Positions 1 through 11,530 of a DNA stretch of 64,000 nt are shown here, one piece after another. Every line of letters starts with the position of its first letter. Position 1 is the stretch's first letter. A program made the translations under genes and the position numbers. The DNA comes from Corallium rubrum (lineage: Eukaryota > Cnidaria > Anthozoa > Scleralcyonacea > Coralliidae). Under the pieces are notes generated by a model. That model made no database searches and was not told where the DNA came from. It was given only the letters and a program-made list of their open reading frames with translations. The stretch spans positions 17,447,923 through 17,511,922 of the forward strand of contig OZ035997.1 of the NCBI GenBank assembly GCA_964035015.1, in the 5' to 3' direction.

Positions 1-2849
1 AACACTGATGTTTGATGTTCAGTCATATATAATTAATACCAAGCGATTTTGTTAAACTAAAAAATTAATTATATAAGTGTGATTACTGATTTGCAAGAAT
101 ATTTGATTCATATTTGATTCTATTATTCTAATTTAATTGTTGTGTGTAAATATGCACTTTCTCATACTTTATTTATGATAATATTGGAACATGATCTCCC
201 TCGATGAGCTTTTAGCTCTTGGAGAAAATGTGTTTTTTTTACTTTGAAATATGTTTAAATAAAAAGAAAAAAGTGATGATAAAAAGCCATGAGAGATGGA
301 ATTTCCCTAGAGACAAACATTTGTTTCTGTGAAAATGTTTCTGTATAATAGAGAGTTCATTAAATTGTTGAGTAACTATGCTTGGCTTAAGCCCGTGTAC
401 TTCAGATAAATTGACGTAAGCCCAGGGTGAGGGAAATAAAACCACTCGGCTATTCGTACCAGGGGATTTGAAAGCGTTAGCGAGATGAGTACTGAGATTT
501 TGTCGGTATAAATAAATGAATAAATAAATATTTATTTCAATTTTTTTGGCCTCCGCTATTTTTGACCTCCGCTTTATGCGCATGCGCGAAACATCAGCCA
601 CAGGAGACTGGTATCTAGCTCATGATTGGCCATTGAAAAAATATTGTTTTTGCCAATATACGTCAGCAACTTTAACGGCCAAAAAGCCAAATAAATTAAT
701 AATTTAAACAAAAAGTTTTTCGAAAGAGCAGAGGGTTTTAAATGTTAATGAAAGTTTATACTAGGCAACAAATGGCAGCCCGAGTTCAGTTGGACGATAA
801 AAAAGACTATTAGATTAAATTAGATTATATATGGATATTCCAGAGTTAGTTTCATTGTTTATTGAATATTTTTCATTTTAGAGTGTGGTACTTATTGTTC
901 GGTCTCCTGTAGATGTACATCCGTCACAAAAAAAATGAAATAATGTTTCTGTTTCCTAAACTAGCTCAATAAAACTGACATAACTCTAGATTATAAACAA
1001 GTTTGACATGATATACATTTGACCCATAAAAAATTTTGCAACTCATATTCCACAACGGTAGAAAAAAGGGTAGTACAAGGCCAGCACAAACAGGGATCTA
1101 AGCCATTTAGGCGAATCCAGCATATGAAAAATGGTTGGAAGCTGAAGGAACAGGGGATGTCTTATAGTTGTGCGACCAACTGCTGAAGGTGGAGTTCAAA
1201 AACGAAGGATTGGATGACAGGCAGTATAGCATACATAGCTTGCATATTGGTGAGCATCGGCAGCAGCATCATTAGGGTATCAGAACGATTATTTCTACGA
1301 CACAGGGGATGGAGGAGCGAGACAGCCAGAAATAATTATGTGAATATTGAGGAATTGTGAAGAAGAGCCTAGACTTTTTGTTGACAAAATCTCAGGACAA
1401 GACCACTTAAGAGTTATAACATTGTTTCTGCGAGAACCAAAACAATTAAGAACTCGCTTCGCAAAACAAATACTTACAACGATTTGTAAGATAGGATCTC
1501 TAATTTTGACAAATGTTCCCACAGTCGATAGCTAAAAATTCCCACCATGACATTTACGTCTCCTAAAGCTCTGTACGACCTAAAAATTATAAAATTTCTG
1601 TATACCAAGAATGTATTTAAAAACTTATTCCAATCACATGGACTTCAACTGTGAGTAAAACAGTTTTTTCACTAAACTAACAATTACTTTTAATCTTACG
1701 GTAGCATGATTTTCTTATCGCCCACTTCGCTTCACAGCAAATGTCTTCTATCCTTGTCTTACCTACCTGCAATTTTTTTCCCAGGAAAAAAATGGTTATG
1801 CAGCTCATCCACACCCAACTTTGTTGTGTTCTGGAGTTCTTCCAAACCCTGGTCTTCTAGCTGAAAAAAATATGAAAAATACATCATTGAGAATAAATGG
1901 ACTTTTGCCTTGCCTGAAATCACAGTTTTCGTTCATTTCGTAAAATAATCTTTTGTCTGTCAGGTTTTTTTTATTGTGTACTGCGCCTTGAAACACGGTA
2001 CATATAACATTGGTTTTGGCAATGATTGAAGATTTACGGATCCTTTATTAACGCACAAAACGATGTTGGTCCGATACTACAAAAGTCTTAGATGGTGACA
2101 TCTGTAAAACAACTCACATGAGGGGAAGGGACCCCTTCTACGTTTCTACCATTGGTACCAATCGTACCAATGGTAAATGTGCTTTGCTGATGGTAAATTG
2201 TCCTTTACGATCCGTAAAACATCTCACATGGAGGAAGGGGGGCCCTTATTATTACTCTTATTATACATTACTCTTAATCGCCTTATTCACGGATGGTAAA
2301 TACGGTTTGTAAAACGAATCTTACCATGTGTAACATTTCGTAATATTGGACATGTATAACTCACTTGTTTGCACAACACAAATGTATCCGCAAAGGCCAA
2401 GTTTACGTATTTCATCCGGTAGTAATGGCCAATATATCGCTCCACATTTCTCAACAAAGCCTCCATGCGCGCACAATACTAAAAAGACAAAATCACACAT
2501 GATAGCTTTTCGCACTCACACATAACAACACGCACAATTGAACTGGCTTTGTTGGCAGTTGATCTTAATGTTTGCCCAGTCAACTCACTGAATACGCCGC
2601 CGAAAAGGTCTCTTTTTGACCACTAAATAGCTGTATTTCAACAAAGATAAAGGCTTTTAAAGTTTTTAAACTTTGAATGATACTCGAAATTTAATACAAA
2701 ACATGTCACCGGAACGTAGAGTAATTTTAAAGTTGTTTTTTTCTCAGGAGTCAAAGTGCAAAGTTTTCTTCGGTACGTTCAAACTTGTGTAATATTTTGA
2801 ACACGAAACCGTTATCCAGAAAGTTTTTGCTGTTTGTGGACGTAAATAT
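1..2849. other. AT-rich non-coding flank, no gene recognised
   Basis: I see no coding sequence with a recognisable domain here; the open frames are short and of low complexity. The only local structure noted is a small near-palindrome around 2,150-2,176 (ACCATTGGTACCAATCG followed by its inverse). Nothing else could be supported. Confidence 0.6.
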
Positions 2850-3515
2850 AAGAAAAAAACATACTCCGAAAAAAGACATCTTGTGAACTCAAGATATGAG
2901 CTGCTAAAAACAAGACACACTTTTACAGGTGATATTTCGATTCTATTTCAGGGTCATTGTCAAACCTAACTAATTACAAGTGTGCGCTCAGATTATATAT
3001 ACAATTGAGAAGGAAGATGACATAACCAATTTGTTAAGAAACGGAAATATTATATTTACAAGCGTTGTTGCAGTCTATGCTATGGAAAAATTACGAGTTC
3101 TTTGGACGCTTTCAAGCCATTATTAAGTTCTGGTTTTCTAAACTTTATATGGAAGGCTCCAAGAAAAAGTAAAAGATTAGAGTTTTTGTGTTTGAGAGAA
3201 TGAATTATTTTGGTGTTTGTTTGCAGGAAGTGTTGGTGTGAAAACGGAGTGTCAGAGTCATGATTGTGACAGTCGTTAAGATTGTCGTAGAGATTGTTCA
3301 GGTGAAGAAGGAAGTCGAGGTTTTCACAGTCGGTCAAGTGTTTAGAAATGGCGCTCCTGAACGGATCCAATTGTTCAGAAAGTCGTGTTTGCAAGTTCCT
3401 TTCCGTTTTGCCAATGTAACACGAATTGCATGCGGGACAAGTGAATTGGTAAACTAGGTTACTGCGTGACGTATCCGGAATTTTGTCTTTCCTCGGAAGG
3501 AAATAGGATACTTTT
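2850..3515 (-). mobile_element. Penelope-like element fragment, left arm of head-to-head pair
   Basis: This 666-bp segment is the near-perfect reverse complement of 3,818-4,481. It carries the endonuclease end and 3' tail of a Penelope-like retroelement; the reverse transcriptase part is absent. The two copies face each other with their 5' (truncated) ends toward the centre, separated by about 300 bp. Penelope-like elements often leave 5'-truncated and inverted partial copies, and I infer such an event here, although a later inverted duplication is also possible. Confidence 0.75.
3080..3498 (-). pseudogene. GIY-YIG endonuclease domain of a Penelope-like element (left copy)
   Basis: The minus-strand frame reads through a CPACNSCYIGKTERNL-type motif, a Zn-ligand CxxC followed by the YIG half of the GIY-YIG fold, with Arg and EHL after it. 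It then has an HLTDC segment and ends near a KPELNNGLK tail. This is the C-terminal nicking endonuclease of Penelope-like retroelements. The upstream RT domain is missing, so the copy is a remnant. It differs from the right copy by only a few residues (for example SEQLDPF here against SEHLDPF). Confidence 0.8.
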
Positions 3516-3533
3516 TTTGTCAGTATAGAATTA

Positions 3534-3661
3534 TACTCGTGTTGTGTTCAACTTCCGGGGATGCAGATTTCACTGTGACAGCGCTACAGCTTCGCTTCTC
3601 TCACGAGGTCGACTTGGGGCAAGTCTAGTCTTATGTAAATACATGATAAATGTATAAATAA
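3534..3661 (+). repeat. 128-bp dispersed repeat, copy 1 (SINE-like)
   Basis: This segment recurs almost unchanged at 5,509-5,637. It starts ATACTCGTGTTGTGTTCAA and ends in an A/T-rich tail (ATAAATGTATAAATAAA). It lies in the spacer between the two Penelope-like arms. The compact size, A-rich tail and dispersed copies suggest a SINE or the 3' end of a LINE. No tRNA-type promoter boxes were identified, so the class is uncertain. Confidence 0.55.
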
Positions 3662-3817
3662 ACACGACAAAAATAGTGATAGCGAGGACAACAGACCACA
3701 AGTTTGAGAAAGAATTCCTTTTCTTGGCAAGCAGGGCGAATTTCTTGTTAAAAAGCTCATTAAGAAAATTCAACGCAGTTTAACCAAACAAGTTAAGTTT
3801 ATCGTTATTTACCAAAC

Positions 3818-4481
3818 AAAAAAAGTATCCTATTTCCTTCCGAGGAAAGACAAAATTCCGGATGCGTCACGCAGTAACCTAGTTTACCAATTCACTTGTC
3901 CCGCATGCAATTCGTGTTACATTGGCAAAACGGAAAGGAACTTGCAAACACGACTTTCTGAACATTTGGATCCGTTCAGGAGCGCCATTTCTAAACACTT
4001 GACCGACTGTGAAAACCTCGACTTCCTTCTTCACCTGAACAATCTCTACGACAATCTTAACGACTGTCACAATCATGACTCTGACACTCCGTTTTCACAC
4101 CAACACTTCCTACAAACAAACACCAAAATAATTCATTCTCTCAAACACAACAACTCTAATCTTTTACTTTTTCTTGAAGCCCTCCATATAAAGTTTAGAA
4201 AACCAGAACTTAATAATGGCTTGAAAGCGTCCAAAGAACTCGTAATTTTTCCATAGCATATAGACTGCAACAACGCTTGTAATATTTCCGTTTCTTCACA
4301 ATTAGTTACGTCATCTTCCTTCTCAATTGTATATATAATCTGAGCGCACACTTGTAATTAGTTAGGTTTGACAATGACCCTGAAATAGAATCGAAATATC
4401 ACCTGTAAAAGTGTGTCTTGTTTTTAGCAGCTCATATCTTGAGTTCACAATGTCTTTTTTCGGAGTATGTTTTTTCTTACA
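3818..4481 (+). mobile_element. Penelope-like element fragment, right arm of head-to-head pair
   Basis: This is the mirror copy of 2,850-3,515. It contains the endonuclease domain (to 4,256) followed by about 225 bp of 3' tail that ends in the shared block around TCATATCTTGAGTTCACA. The arms diverge abruptly outside 2,850 and 4,481, which marks the end of the duplicated unit. Confidence 0.75.
3835..4256 (+). pseudogene. GIY-YIG endonuclease domain of a Penelope-like element (right copy)
   Basis: The plus-strand frame includes FTCPACNSCYIGKTERN, then the RLSEHLDPF segment, HLTDC, and a C-terminal EALHIKFRKPELNNGLK block, which is the usual order in Penelope-like endonucleases. In the family this domain nicks the target DNA for primed reverse transcription. 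No in-frame start codon precedes the domain inside the repeat and no RT is present, so this is a 5'-truncated remnant. It has fewer differences from the family pattern (EALHIK) than the left copy (GAFHIK). Confidence 0.82.
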
Positions 4482-5508
4482 TTTTATTAAATTGTCTGCT
4501 GGTAAAGGATTGTGGACGTAAAATACTCAGAACCATCCAGAAATCCAGGTTTGAGTCTTTCAAATTGAAGCCTTTGGGTGAAAAAAGTACTTTTTCTTGG
4601 CAATTTTCGCTCAAAAACAAACTTTTGACTGAATTTCCCGTTCCTCGAAACTCCCCCTAGTCGTTTTGAAAGTTAAATAATCCCACGCGGCTCCCCCATG
4701 ACCTAAACTTGGAGTTATCGGCCCACTTCATCTAGAGCGCATGATTGCCATCAACGCTATTCCGTTACTTCGTTATGCGCGTGTTTGCCATCGAGGCTAT
4801 TCCGCAACAGCCATACCTGGGCGAACTTTCCCTAGTATACCATGTTTCTTATTCTTCTCATGCACCTTCTTTCTCAGGTTTTTAACCCACTTCATCATAC
4901 GGGGAAAAACAGCGGGAAAATAATCTTGATCACTCAGTACCACATTTGTTATACCAGACTTCACAGCTATAAAGAAACTAAAATTATATTTTATAATAAA
5001 ATTCTATAAAAAGTTGGATTAGTCTCGCTTTTTACAGAAACGTTTCACTTAAAGGACATTGGCGACGCAAGAAAAGCTAGGGCGCTAGGCCTCAAACGCA
5101 CGAGACCGCATAAAATGCTACGTCACAAAACGTCATAAAATGACGTATAAGAAAAAACAGGTGTTTGAGGTTCACAAAATTTGTTAGGGTTAGTGCTAGT
5201 GTAAGGGTTAGGATTGTCGCAAGTCCCTGTCTTTCTTTTCGCATTTTAACGATCTGGAAAACAAGCCACCATCTTGAAAACCTACACCTCTCAGTATGTA
5301 TATCAGTATGTTCTTTCCGCGGAAATCGCAAAAAGCCTATGCGGTAAGGTTTATGATCTGTTTAACTGAGAATCTTTATATAATAATGTATATATATATA
5401 ATATCTAAAGAACGTTAAATTTTAGTTTATAACTAATATTAAGAAGTAATCTACCAAAAAAAAGCATAAAAAGCAAGAAAAACTACAATTGTGAACCCCG
5501 TTTGGTTA
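4482..5508. other. AT-rich spacer, no gene recognised
   Basis: Nothing codes here that I can recognise. Around 5,180-5,215 there is a short G-rich run resembling degenerate telomere repeats (TTAGGGTTAG ... AAGGGTTAGG), too short and irregular to call a telomeric tract. Confidence 0.5.
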
Positions 5509-5637
5509 ATACTCGTGTTGTGTTCAATTTCCGGGGATGCAGATTTCACTGTGACAGTGCTACAGCTTCGCTTCTCTCACGAGGTCGACTTGAGGCAAGT
5601 CTAGTCTTATGTAAATACATGATAAATGTATAAATAA
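5509..5637 (+). repeat. 128-bp dispersed repeat, copy 2 (SINE-like)
   Basis: Second copy of the repeat at 3,534-3,661, same orientation, with about three substitutions over 128 bp and the same A-rich tail. The isolated copy here shows that the repeat is not part of the Penelope-like element. Confidence 0.55.
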
Positions 5638-5933
5638 AATGATAATTGATAAATATCCATCGCATGAATTTAACAAGTATAAAAGAACCCGAAGACAATG
5701 GCTTTCAATAGAGTTCTTGATCACTTACTAAATCTGGATAGTTTGTTCCTCGATTTGACGAAACTGTGAAAGTGTGGCGACGGTTTATAGGCCCTTGAAT
5801 CGCATCTAAGAGCTATTTCGACGATATCTCCCTCCTCTGGGTCGCCAGACGTAGCTTCAACATCGAAGAATATAGAGAGAGGTGCATAATTCTCCATATT
5901 AGAGACTGTGCTGACCTGTATATAATTAAAGGA

Positions 5934-6084
5934 ATACCGTATGGATTTCCGTGCATGATTCTCTTATTCTTGCACGCGGGATGTTGCGAGACTTTCGGAA
6001 AGCGTAATCAAGCAACATCCCAAGTCGAGCAACATCCCAAGTGCAAGAATAAGAGTATCATGCACGGAGAAATCCATACGGTAT
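5934..6084. repeat. 151-bp hairpin-forming inverted repeat (foldback/MITE-like)
   Basis: The left arm begins ATACCGTATGGATTTCCGTG and the right arm ends in its reverse complement (CATGCACGGAGAAATCCATACGGTAT region). The arms are about 55 bp, with a loop of about 45 bp that repeats the word AACATCCCAAGT twice. No clear target-site duplication was found. The size and structure suit a small foldback element. Confidence 0.6.
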
Positions 6085-6371
6085 TTGTTTTATAATATAA
6101 CTACAGTATTACAACGAAAAAAGTTGTTAAGACTTCCTGATGAAAACAGCAATTCTCACACAAATCATCAGCCAGCCAATCATACATAAGCAGAGTTTGC
6201 AAGTCCTGCGCCAGCAAATTTTTTTTGCTTTTCTTATAGAGATCAGTGGTTAGAACCCAAGCCCAAATCTTTACTCTAGTCTGATAGCCCTAATCCCAAC
6301 GCTAAAACTAAAGCTTGTAACTAGCCCAAATTGTCTGACTCATCACTGTAACAGCTGTGGTTTTGACAGGT

Positions 6372-6659
6372 AAAGAAATTTAAAAGTCGCAAGGACTATC
6401 TTTGTCAAATGGTTATTCGTTCAGTTGGACTATGCCGGAAATATATCTGACAGTAAAAATACGTAGGGTAATGTGAGAAGTTCGAAAAATTTCTTGCACT
6501 TTTCTTTAAATTTCTTTAATAGTTTAATTATGTATAGATGAATGTTAGCTACGACAGATTAATGTGGAAAATTCTCTCTAGTGTTTCGACGTAAAATACA
6601 CACCTAAAGACCAAAGAATATATAGTACTCAGAAAAATTGGTAGCTAGTGACTGAACGC
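6372..6659 (+). repeat. Long inverted repeat, left arm (partner 9,362-9,675)
   Basis: This about 290-bp sequence is found inverted at 9,362-9,675. Shared blocks include GTAGGGTAATGTGAGAAGTT and CTAAAGACCAAAGAATATAT. The arms enclose 2.7 kb that holds a Harbinger MITE and a second MITE. A diverged partial third copy lies at 6,996-7,107. The whole may be a large non-autonomous DNA element or independent insertions of one repeat in opposite orientation. Confidence 0.6.
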
Positions 6660-6995
6660 AACAGTTCCTCTAGACATGTCTGTTCATTGCAAAGCATGCA
6701 CATTTACATAGGTAAAAATATGATGCAATATGATTATAATTAGAATACCAACATGAATTCCAGCTCGTACCATCACACGCTTAATTTGCAGAGAAGTTGC
6801 CTCCTTCGTTACGCATGTAGACTCCTCAGGCACGGAGAACTAAACGGGTCGATAGCGTTCAATCCCTTACGTGTAGAGAAACCTAGCTTTCACATTTCTT
6901 AAGTAATACACTCGCACACGAGTATCACTGCATGTCTATATGCTTTCGAGACGAAAGTCTTATATATGCAACTCAGTTTAACAGTCATTCTACCT

Positions 6996-7107
6996 AGATT
7001 AATGTGGAACTGAAATTCTCTATAGTGTTTCAATGTAAAATACACACCTAAAGACCAAAGAATACATATAGTGCTCAAAAAAATTGGTAGTGACTGAAAA
7101 ACTATAA
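6996..7107 (+). repeat. Partial diverged third copy of the 6.37-kb repeat
   Basis: GATTAATGTGGAA, then TACACACCTAAAGACCAAAG and AAATTGGTAG follow in the same order as in 6,372-6,659, with indels between blocks. Its presence favours a dispersed repeat family over a single foldback element. Confidence 0.5.
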
Positions 7108-7234
7108 AGGACACTATTAAAGAAGATTTGAAAAATACTTTAATGTATTTGTTTGAATTGGTGCTCAAACTATCCTCCATGTGTGATCAGTTGTCGGTTA
7201 AGGCCTTCATAATTTGAATTTTTCATATGTATTA

Positions 7235-7586
7235 GGCCTGTCTCAAACGTCGAATTTTGCATGTGTCGAATTCAATTGTTTGAATTATGCACATGCAAAA
7301 TTCGACGTCTTAAACAATTAAGTTCGATGTTATTAATTACGCTCGAGCGTAATGCTAAATTCGACCGGTTCGGTCGCATAATGCGACAGTTTCAATTCGA
7401 CACATGCAAAATTCGACGTTTGAAACCGTCGTCGAACTTAAATCGAATTCGCTCGAATCAAATGTGAATTGAATTCGACACATGCAAAATTCGATGTTTG
7501 AAACCATCATCGAACTTAAATCGAATTCGCTCGAATCAAATGTGAAGTGAATTCGACAATGCGAAATTCGACGTTTGAAACAGGCC
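7235..7586. mobile_element. PIF/Harbinger-type MITE
   Basis: The 352-bp element starts GGCCTGTCTCAAACGTCGAA and ends in the matching inverted repeat (TTCGACGTTTGAAACAGGCC). It is flanked on both sides by TTA (7,232-7,234 and 7,587-7,589). A 3-bp TTA/TAA duplication and GG-starting termini are the family hallmark of PIF/Harbinger. The interior repeats ATTCGACACATGCAAAATTC several times in both orientations. There is no transposase, so it is non-autonomous. Confidence 0.75.
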
Positions 7587-7892
7587 TTAGTGTTCACGTT
7601 CAAGACAACAACCAATACTATAGATTCAGCCTGTATTTAAAGAATACATCAATATAAATCAATTCAACTTACCTAATGATTGAAAGAAGCTCTGTAGCAA
7701 AATAAAATTTCCAAGAGGACATATAAAGAACAGACCAACTGTGATTCCCAACTAAGCTTCCCAAACATCCCGCTCTTGGGGTAGAGGGAGGCTGAGTCTG
7801 CGATACTACAGCAGTTTTACCCAAAAATGTTGATGAATAATAAATCGCATATCCCAGGAGGCGTATGAGATTACCCGCCATTAAATAGGGTG

Positions 7893-7986
7893 TCACTTTT
7901 CCATGGGCGTAGAGGGAGGTCTGATCCTAATCCTAAAGTATCACTTTTCCATGGGCGTAGAGGGAGGTCTGATCCTGATCCTAACC
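7893..7986. repeat. 48-bp tandem duplication with telomere-like tail
   Basis: TCACTTTTCCATGGGCGTAG followed by AGGGAGGTCTGATCCT occurs twice with a 48-bp period. It runs into CTAACCATAATCC ... CTAACCCTAATCC, a degenerate telomere-like run. A partial relative (GTAGAGGGAGGCTGAG) lies about 120 bp upstream. Confidence 0.5.
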
Positions 7987-8064
7987 ATAATCCTACGGCT
8001 AACCCTAATCCTCCTTCTACGCATTTCCCGCCATCCATAATATGGTGGGAAATATGGTAAACAT

Positions 8065-8490
8065 GGCCCATCTACACGATGCGATTTTTGCTTACGATTG
8101 TCGTATGCAACTTGCTGACGCCATTCCTGCAACTTTGATCGTGCCGTGTAGATAGCCCTACAACTTGCTTACGACAGTTGTGTACAACACAAAAAAGTCG
8201 TAAGAGTTTTAAAACTTGTTTTAAAATCCTGCGACTTTCATACAATTTTTGCTGAAAAAATAGTTCAAAATGGCGGACATCAACAGTGAGATGAGAGAAA
8301 GCGAAATTGGTACGCCTCTTGTACAAAGTGCGACCAAGACAAAGTTTTGAAAGACAAAGACCAAGACAAAGGTTTGAAAAGTCGCATACAATAATTGTGC
8401 CGTCTAGATAGACGGCACAAAGTCGCAGGAATGGCGTCAGCAAGTTGCATACGACAATCGTAAGCAAAAATCGCATCGTGTAGATGGGCC
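8065..8490. mobile_element. MITE with about 80-bp terminal inverted repeats
   Basis: The 426-bp element begins GGCCCATCTACACGATGCGA and ends TCGCATCGTGTAGATGGGCC. Arms of about 80 bp continue through the word GTATGCAACTTGCTGACGCC. Internal segments repeat parts of the terminus (CGTGCCGTGTAGATAG, GCCGTCTAGATAGACGGC). No transposase is present; a 134-codon open frame on the minus strand is a by-product of the palindrome. I see no convincing target duplication, so the superfamily is open. Confidence 0.65.
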
Positions 8491-9116
8491 TTTACAGATA
8501 CCTCTGGTGATGTTCGATTTACCGGCGGTTATTGTATGGCAACATACGAGGGCAACGAAGGCAGACTAAACGATATTCTAGACGCATTTCTTCATTTGGA
8601 TAAGGTAGGGAATTTCTGAGTATCTTCGTTGTGTTAAGAGAAAGTTTTTGTGCGTTTACCCCCTCGTAATTTTATTTACCTTTTTGTAGAGCTTAATGAA
8701 CGCTGTCAGAGGTATACTTTTCCTCAGTCTCTTTACAGTCGTCGTTGACACGGGCATGTAGGCAAGCGTAGAAAACGTGCATTAGGACTGAGAATTAGAG
8801 CCGGAAAATATGAAATGCAACAGTGTTCACAATGGTAAACGTCACACAAAGTAGATAACGACTTGATAAGATCGACTGGTTTGACCGAGGTGGTTTTTTA
8901 ATTCATGTGTTCATTAACGAATTAACTAAGAAGGTATAAAAATAAATATTATAGACTTACATGAATATTACCAAGTTGTGTTTGACTAGATTGATCGTTA
9001 TTTTGTTATCAAAATGAATAAAATATATTTTCAATCTCTATTTTGCACCTTCTGAAACCTCAGCTCAAACAACAACTCGAGCATACGCAAACATTTGACC
9101 GCGGTGTTGATGGTGT

Positions 9117-9237
9117 TGTGAGACGACATCATTTCTCATTCAGCAACAAGGCCGCCTGGGTTGTGATCAAATATATATTATATATTTATAAAATAAAAAC
9201 GGTTTGGAGATATTGACTTGTGTTTTTTTTCTATTTA
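9117..9237 (+). repeat. Inverted repeat, left arm (partner 11,945-12,060)
   Basis: TGTGAGACGACATCATTTCT and CATTCAGCAACAAGGCC here reappear inverted at 11,945-12,060. The arms of about 120 bp enclose 2.7 kb. This pair interlocks with, and does not nest inside, the pair at 6,372/9,362. Confidence 0.6.
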
Positions 9238-9361
9238 TTGGATCCATTTGAACCCGTTTGATTGGCGCGAACGTATTCAATTTACATTTCATAGCGTGCA
9301 AACATGGTGCTTTGATTGGAATTTTGTGAAAGTTTCGCTGTAAGATTACAAGCAGTCACTA

Positions 9362-9675
9362 GCGTTCAGTCACTAGCTACCAATTTTTCTGAGTACTATA
9401 TATTCTTTGGTCTTTAGCTGTGTATTTTACGTCGAAACACTAGAGAGAATTTTCCACATTAATCTGTGGCAGCTAACATTCATCTATACATACATCTATA
9501 CATAATTAAACTATTAAAGAAATTTAAAGAAAAGTGCAAGAAATTTTTCGAACTTCTCACATTACCCTACGTATTTTTACTGTCAGATATACTTCTGGCA
9601 TAGTCTAACTGAACGAATAACTGTCAACGAATAACCATTTGACAAAGGTAGTCCTTGCGACTTTTAAATTTCTTT
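9362..9675 (-). repeat. Long inverted repeat, right arm (partner 6,372-6,659)
   Basis: Reverse complement of 6,372-6,659 with a few indels, including a duplicated ATCTATACATAC near 9,480-9,500 and an extra GAATAACTGTCAAC near 9,617-9,635. Confidence 0.6.
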
Positions 9676-11275
9676 CACGCACTTTTCAGTTTTTCCAAAA
9701 CTGCTCACATATGTCTTCATTTTAATATAGAAAATAAGCAAACAGGAATTAATAATACAATTCCAAACGCTTTTGTTTTGGTTAATCGTAGCATAACGAA
9801 AAATATATTAACTATTTACTCTTTAGACTGCTGGACGAATAACCATAACAATGTGCTCCTGAACATTCATTTTAGCCACAAATTACTACTGAAAATAAAA
9901 ATGAATTATTTCAACATAACAAGAATTACTATTTACAATCTCATTCGTACGAATGTTTTTGAATCTGAAGTTATCTGCCTCACAAAGTGTTAACCGTTTG
10001 CTGGTTGTACCATCTAATAATCATTATCATATCAGGCTCACATTTTTATAAATATATACTTTATTTCCCACCTTAAACATTAGTGTTTCAACAGTTTTCA
10101 TATATGTTTCTAATATAATACATTTAACAACTAAAAATAATGTTTCAAATATACTTCATGCAACAAGTCTGTCTGTCAAAGCACTTACCTGGTAATGGTA
10201 TTAAGACGATCTCATTATATCAGTATACAATCAATCTGCGACAACAAGGTTGTGACATGTAGGGTTTTCCCCCGATCCCCCTTATTCAATGTTGGTAAGA
10301 CATGATATTTTCATAAGACATAGTACATTTATTTAAACTCGGAATTTCACAATTTACATATAATTGCTTTTCTTGAAAGCCGAGACCTATATTAATATGG
10401 ATGGTTGCTCCTTGCGGGCGGTCGTGGGCCACGCGCAGAATGCTTCGATGAATAAGAGGAAACTACAGATAAAAAAGTCTGAGAAAAAAAAAGATAAAAC
10501 ATTTGGAAATTTCTCTTATAACTAAATTGTTACTCCGATCCCGTCTATTTAAGTAAGTTATGCGTAACAACACCATGCTAGTATTCTTATAAATATTTTC
10601 TGAATGTTAATTATTTTATTTGCTTGAGTTGTGGGATAAATAAATTCAACGGTACACAGCTGTGTACTGTGATAGTAAAATGAATTGCTTGTGTATTCTT
10701 TAAACAAACGGTGCACAAGTGTGTACCGTTGAACTTCCGGCCGACCTCATTGATCCATTAACCTCGTTATATTTATATTTACAGCAATGTAATTTTAACA
10801 GATATCAAATGTCCACGAACACAACAATCACATTTGAGCTCTCTTACGTGTTCACATAACTTATTTATCTATTTTAAGAGTCAGTCAATCATCGGCTTAT
10901 ACTAGCCCAAACATTTTAATGGATACTTAAAACTAATTCCACACTTTGATGGATATTAAAAGGATAGTGTACTTCACTAAATGGTTTAGTCAATAATATA
11001 AGTAAATGTTAACAACTCACAAATAAGGGGTAAGTTGGACGTTGAAATATTACTTTGCATTTCTTCCGCACGAAATAGCTTTTTTATTTCAATATTACTG
11101 TGTCTGAAGAATTAGTTCGGCGAAACATCTCGGGCACGGTGTAACCTCTACTTGCTCCTCAAACATCATAAACATACGTCTTATGAACTCTGTTAAACAA
11201 ACAACCCTATTGTGCACCGTCTCAGGTCCACTAAACACCTTAAATTTGGCATTTTCTACTCAGTCATATTTTCAG
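9676..11275. other. AT-rich spacer, no gene recognised
   Basis: I recognise no protein or RNA gene. The open frame at 9,655-9,993 has no domain and biased composition. The only structure noted is the hairpin at 10,645-10,733. Confidence 0.5.
10645..10733. repeat. 89-bp hairpin (TTCAACGGTACACA ends)
   Basis: TTCAACGGTACACAGCTGTG at the left pairs with CACAAGTGTGTACCGTTGAA at the right with few mismatches. The loop is about 49 bp. It may be a tiny foldback element or solo remnant. Confidence 0.5.
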
Positions 11276-11530
11276 ACAATCCTGGCAAAAATTAGTGTGG
11301 ACAGCGCGTGCATAAATCTCTGTGTCTGGTATTTCCCATGTTTTCTTGCAAAAATAGGCCCTTTGGCCCCCCCTCCCCCCTTTCAATGTTGATAAATTTG
11401 ATAAAAATGTATTGTGAGATGCAACATTGAAAAGGGGGGCCGGGGGGCGGAATGCGGGGGGAAAGAATATGTACGAACATGAATTTGCTTGTCTAGAGTG
11501 GACTGTCCACATAATTTTTGCCAGGATTGT
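11276..11530. mobile_element. 255-bp MITE-like inverted-repeat element
   Basis: The ends are ACAATCCTGGCAAAAATTA...GTGTGGACA and its reverse complement TGTCCACATAATTTTTGCCA...GATTGT. Inside lies a second palindrome (CCCCCTTTCAATGTTG / CAACATTGAAAAGGGGGG). A possible AG duplication flanks it but is too short to rely on. Confidence 0.55.

Noticed and set aside
239..601. 120-codon open frame on the minus strand
   Set aside because: Low-complexity sequence, no domain, AT-rich surroundings; judged a chance frame.
4257..4481. Hammerhead ribozyme in the Penelope-like tail
   Set aside because: Penelope-like elements can carry one, but I could not find the CTGATGA...GAAA core by eye.
5180..5215. Telomere-like G-rich words (also the C-rich run near 7,980-8,010)
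   Set aside because: Too short and irregular to be an interstitial telomere tract.
8072..8476. 134-codon open frame on the minus strand
   Set aside because: It spans the MITE at 8,065-8,490 almost end to end and is explained by its long inverted repeats.
9655..9993. 112-codon open frame on the plus strand
   Set aside because: Its start lies in the arm of an inverted repeat; Asn/Ile-rich with no motif.
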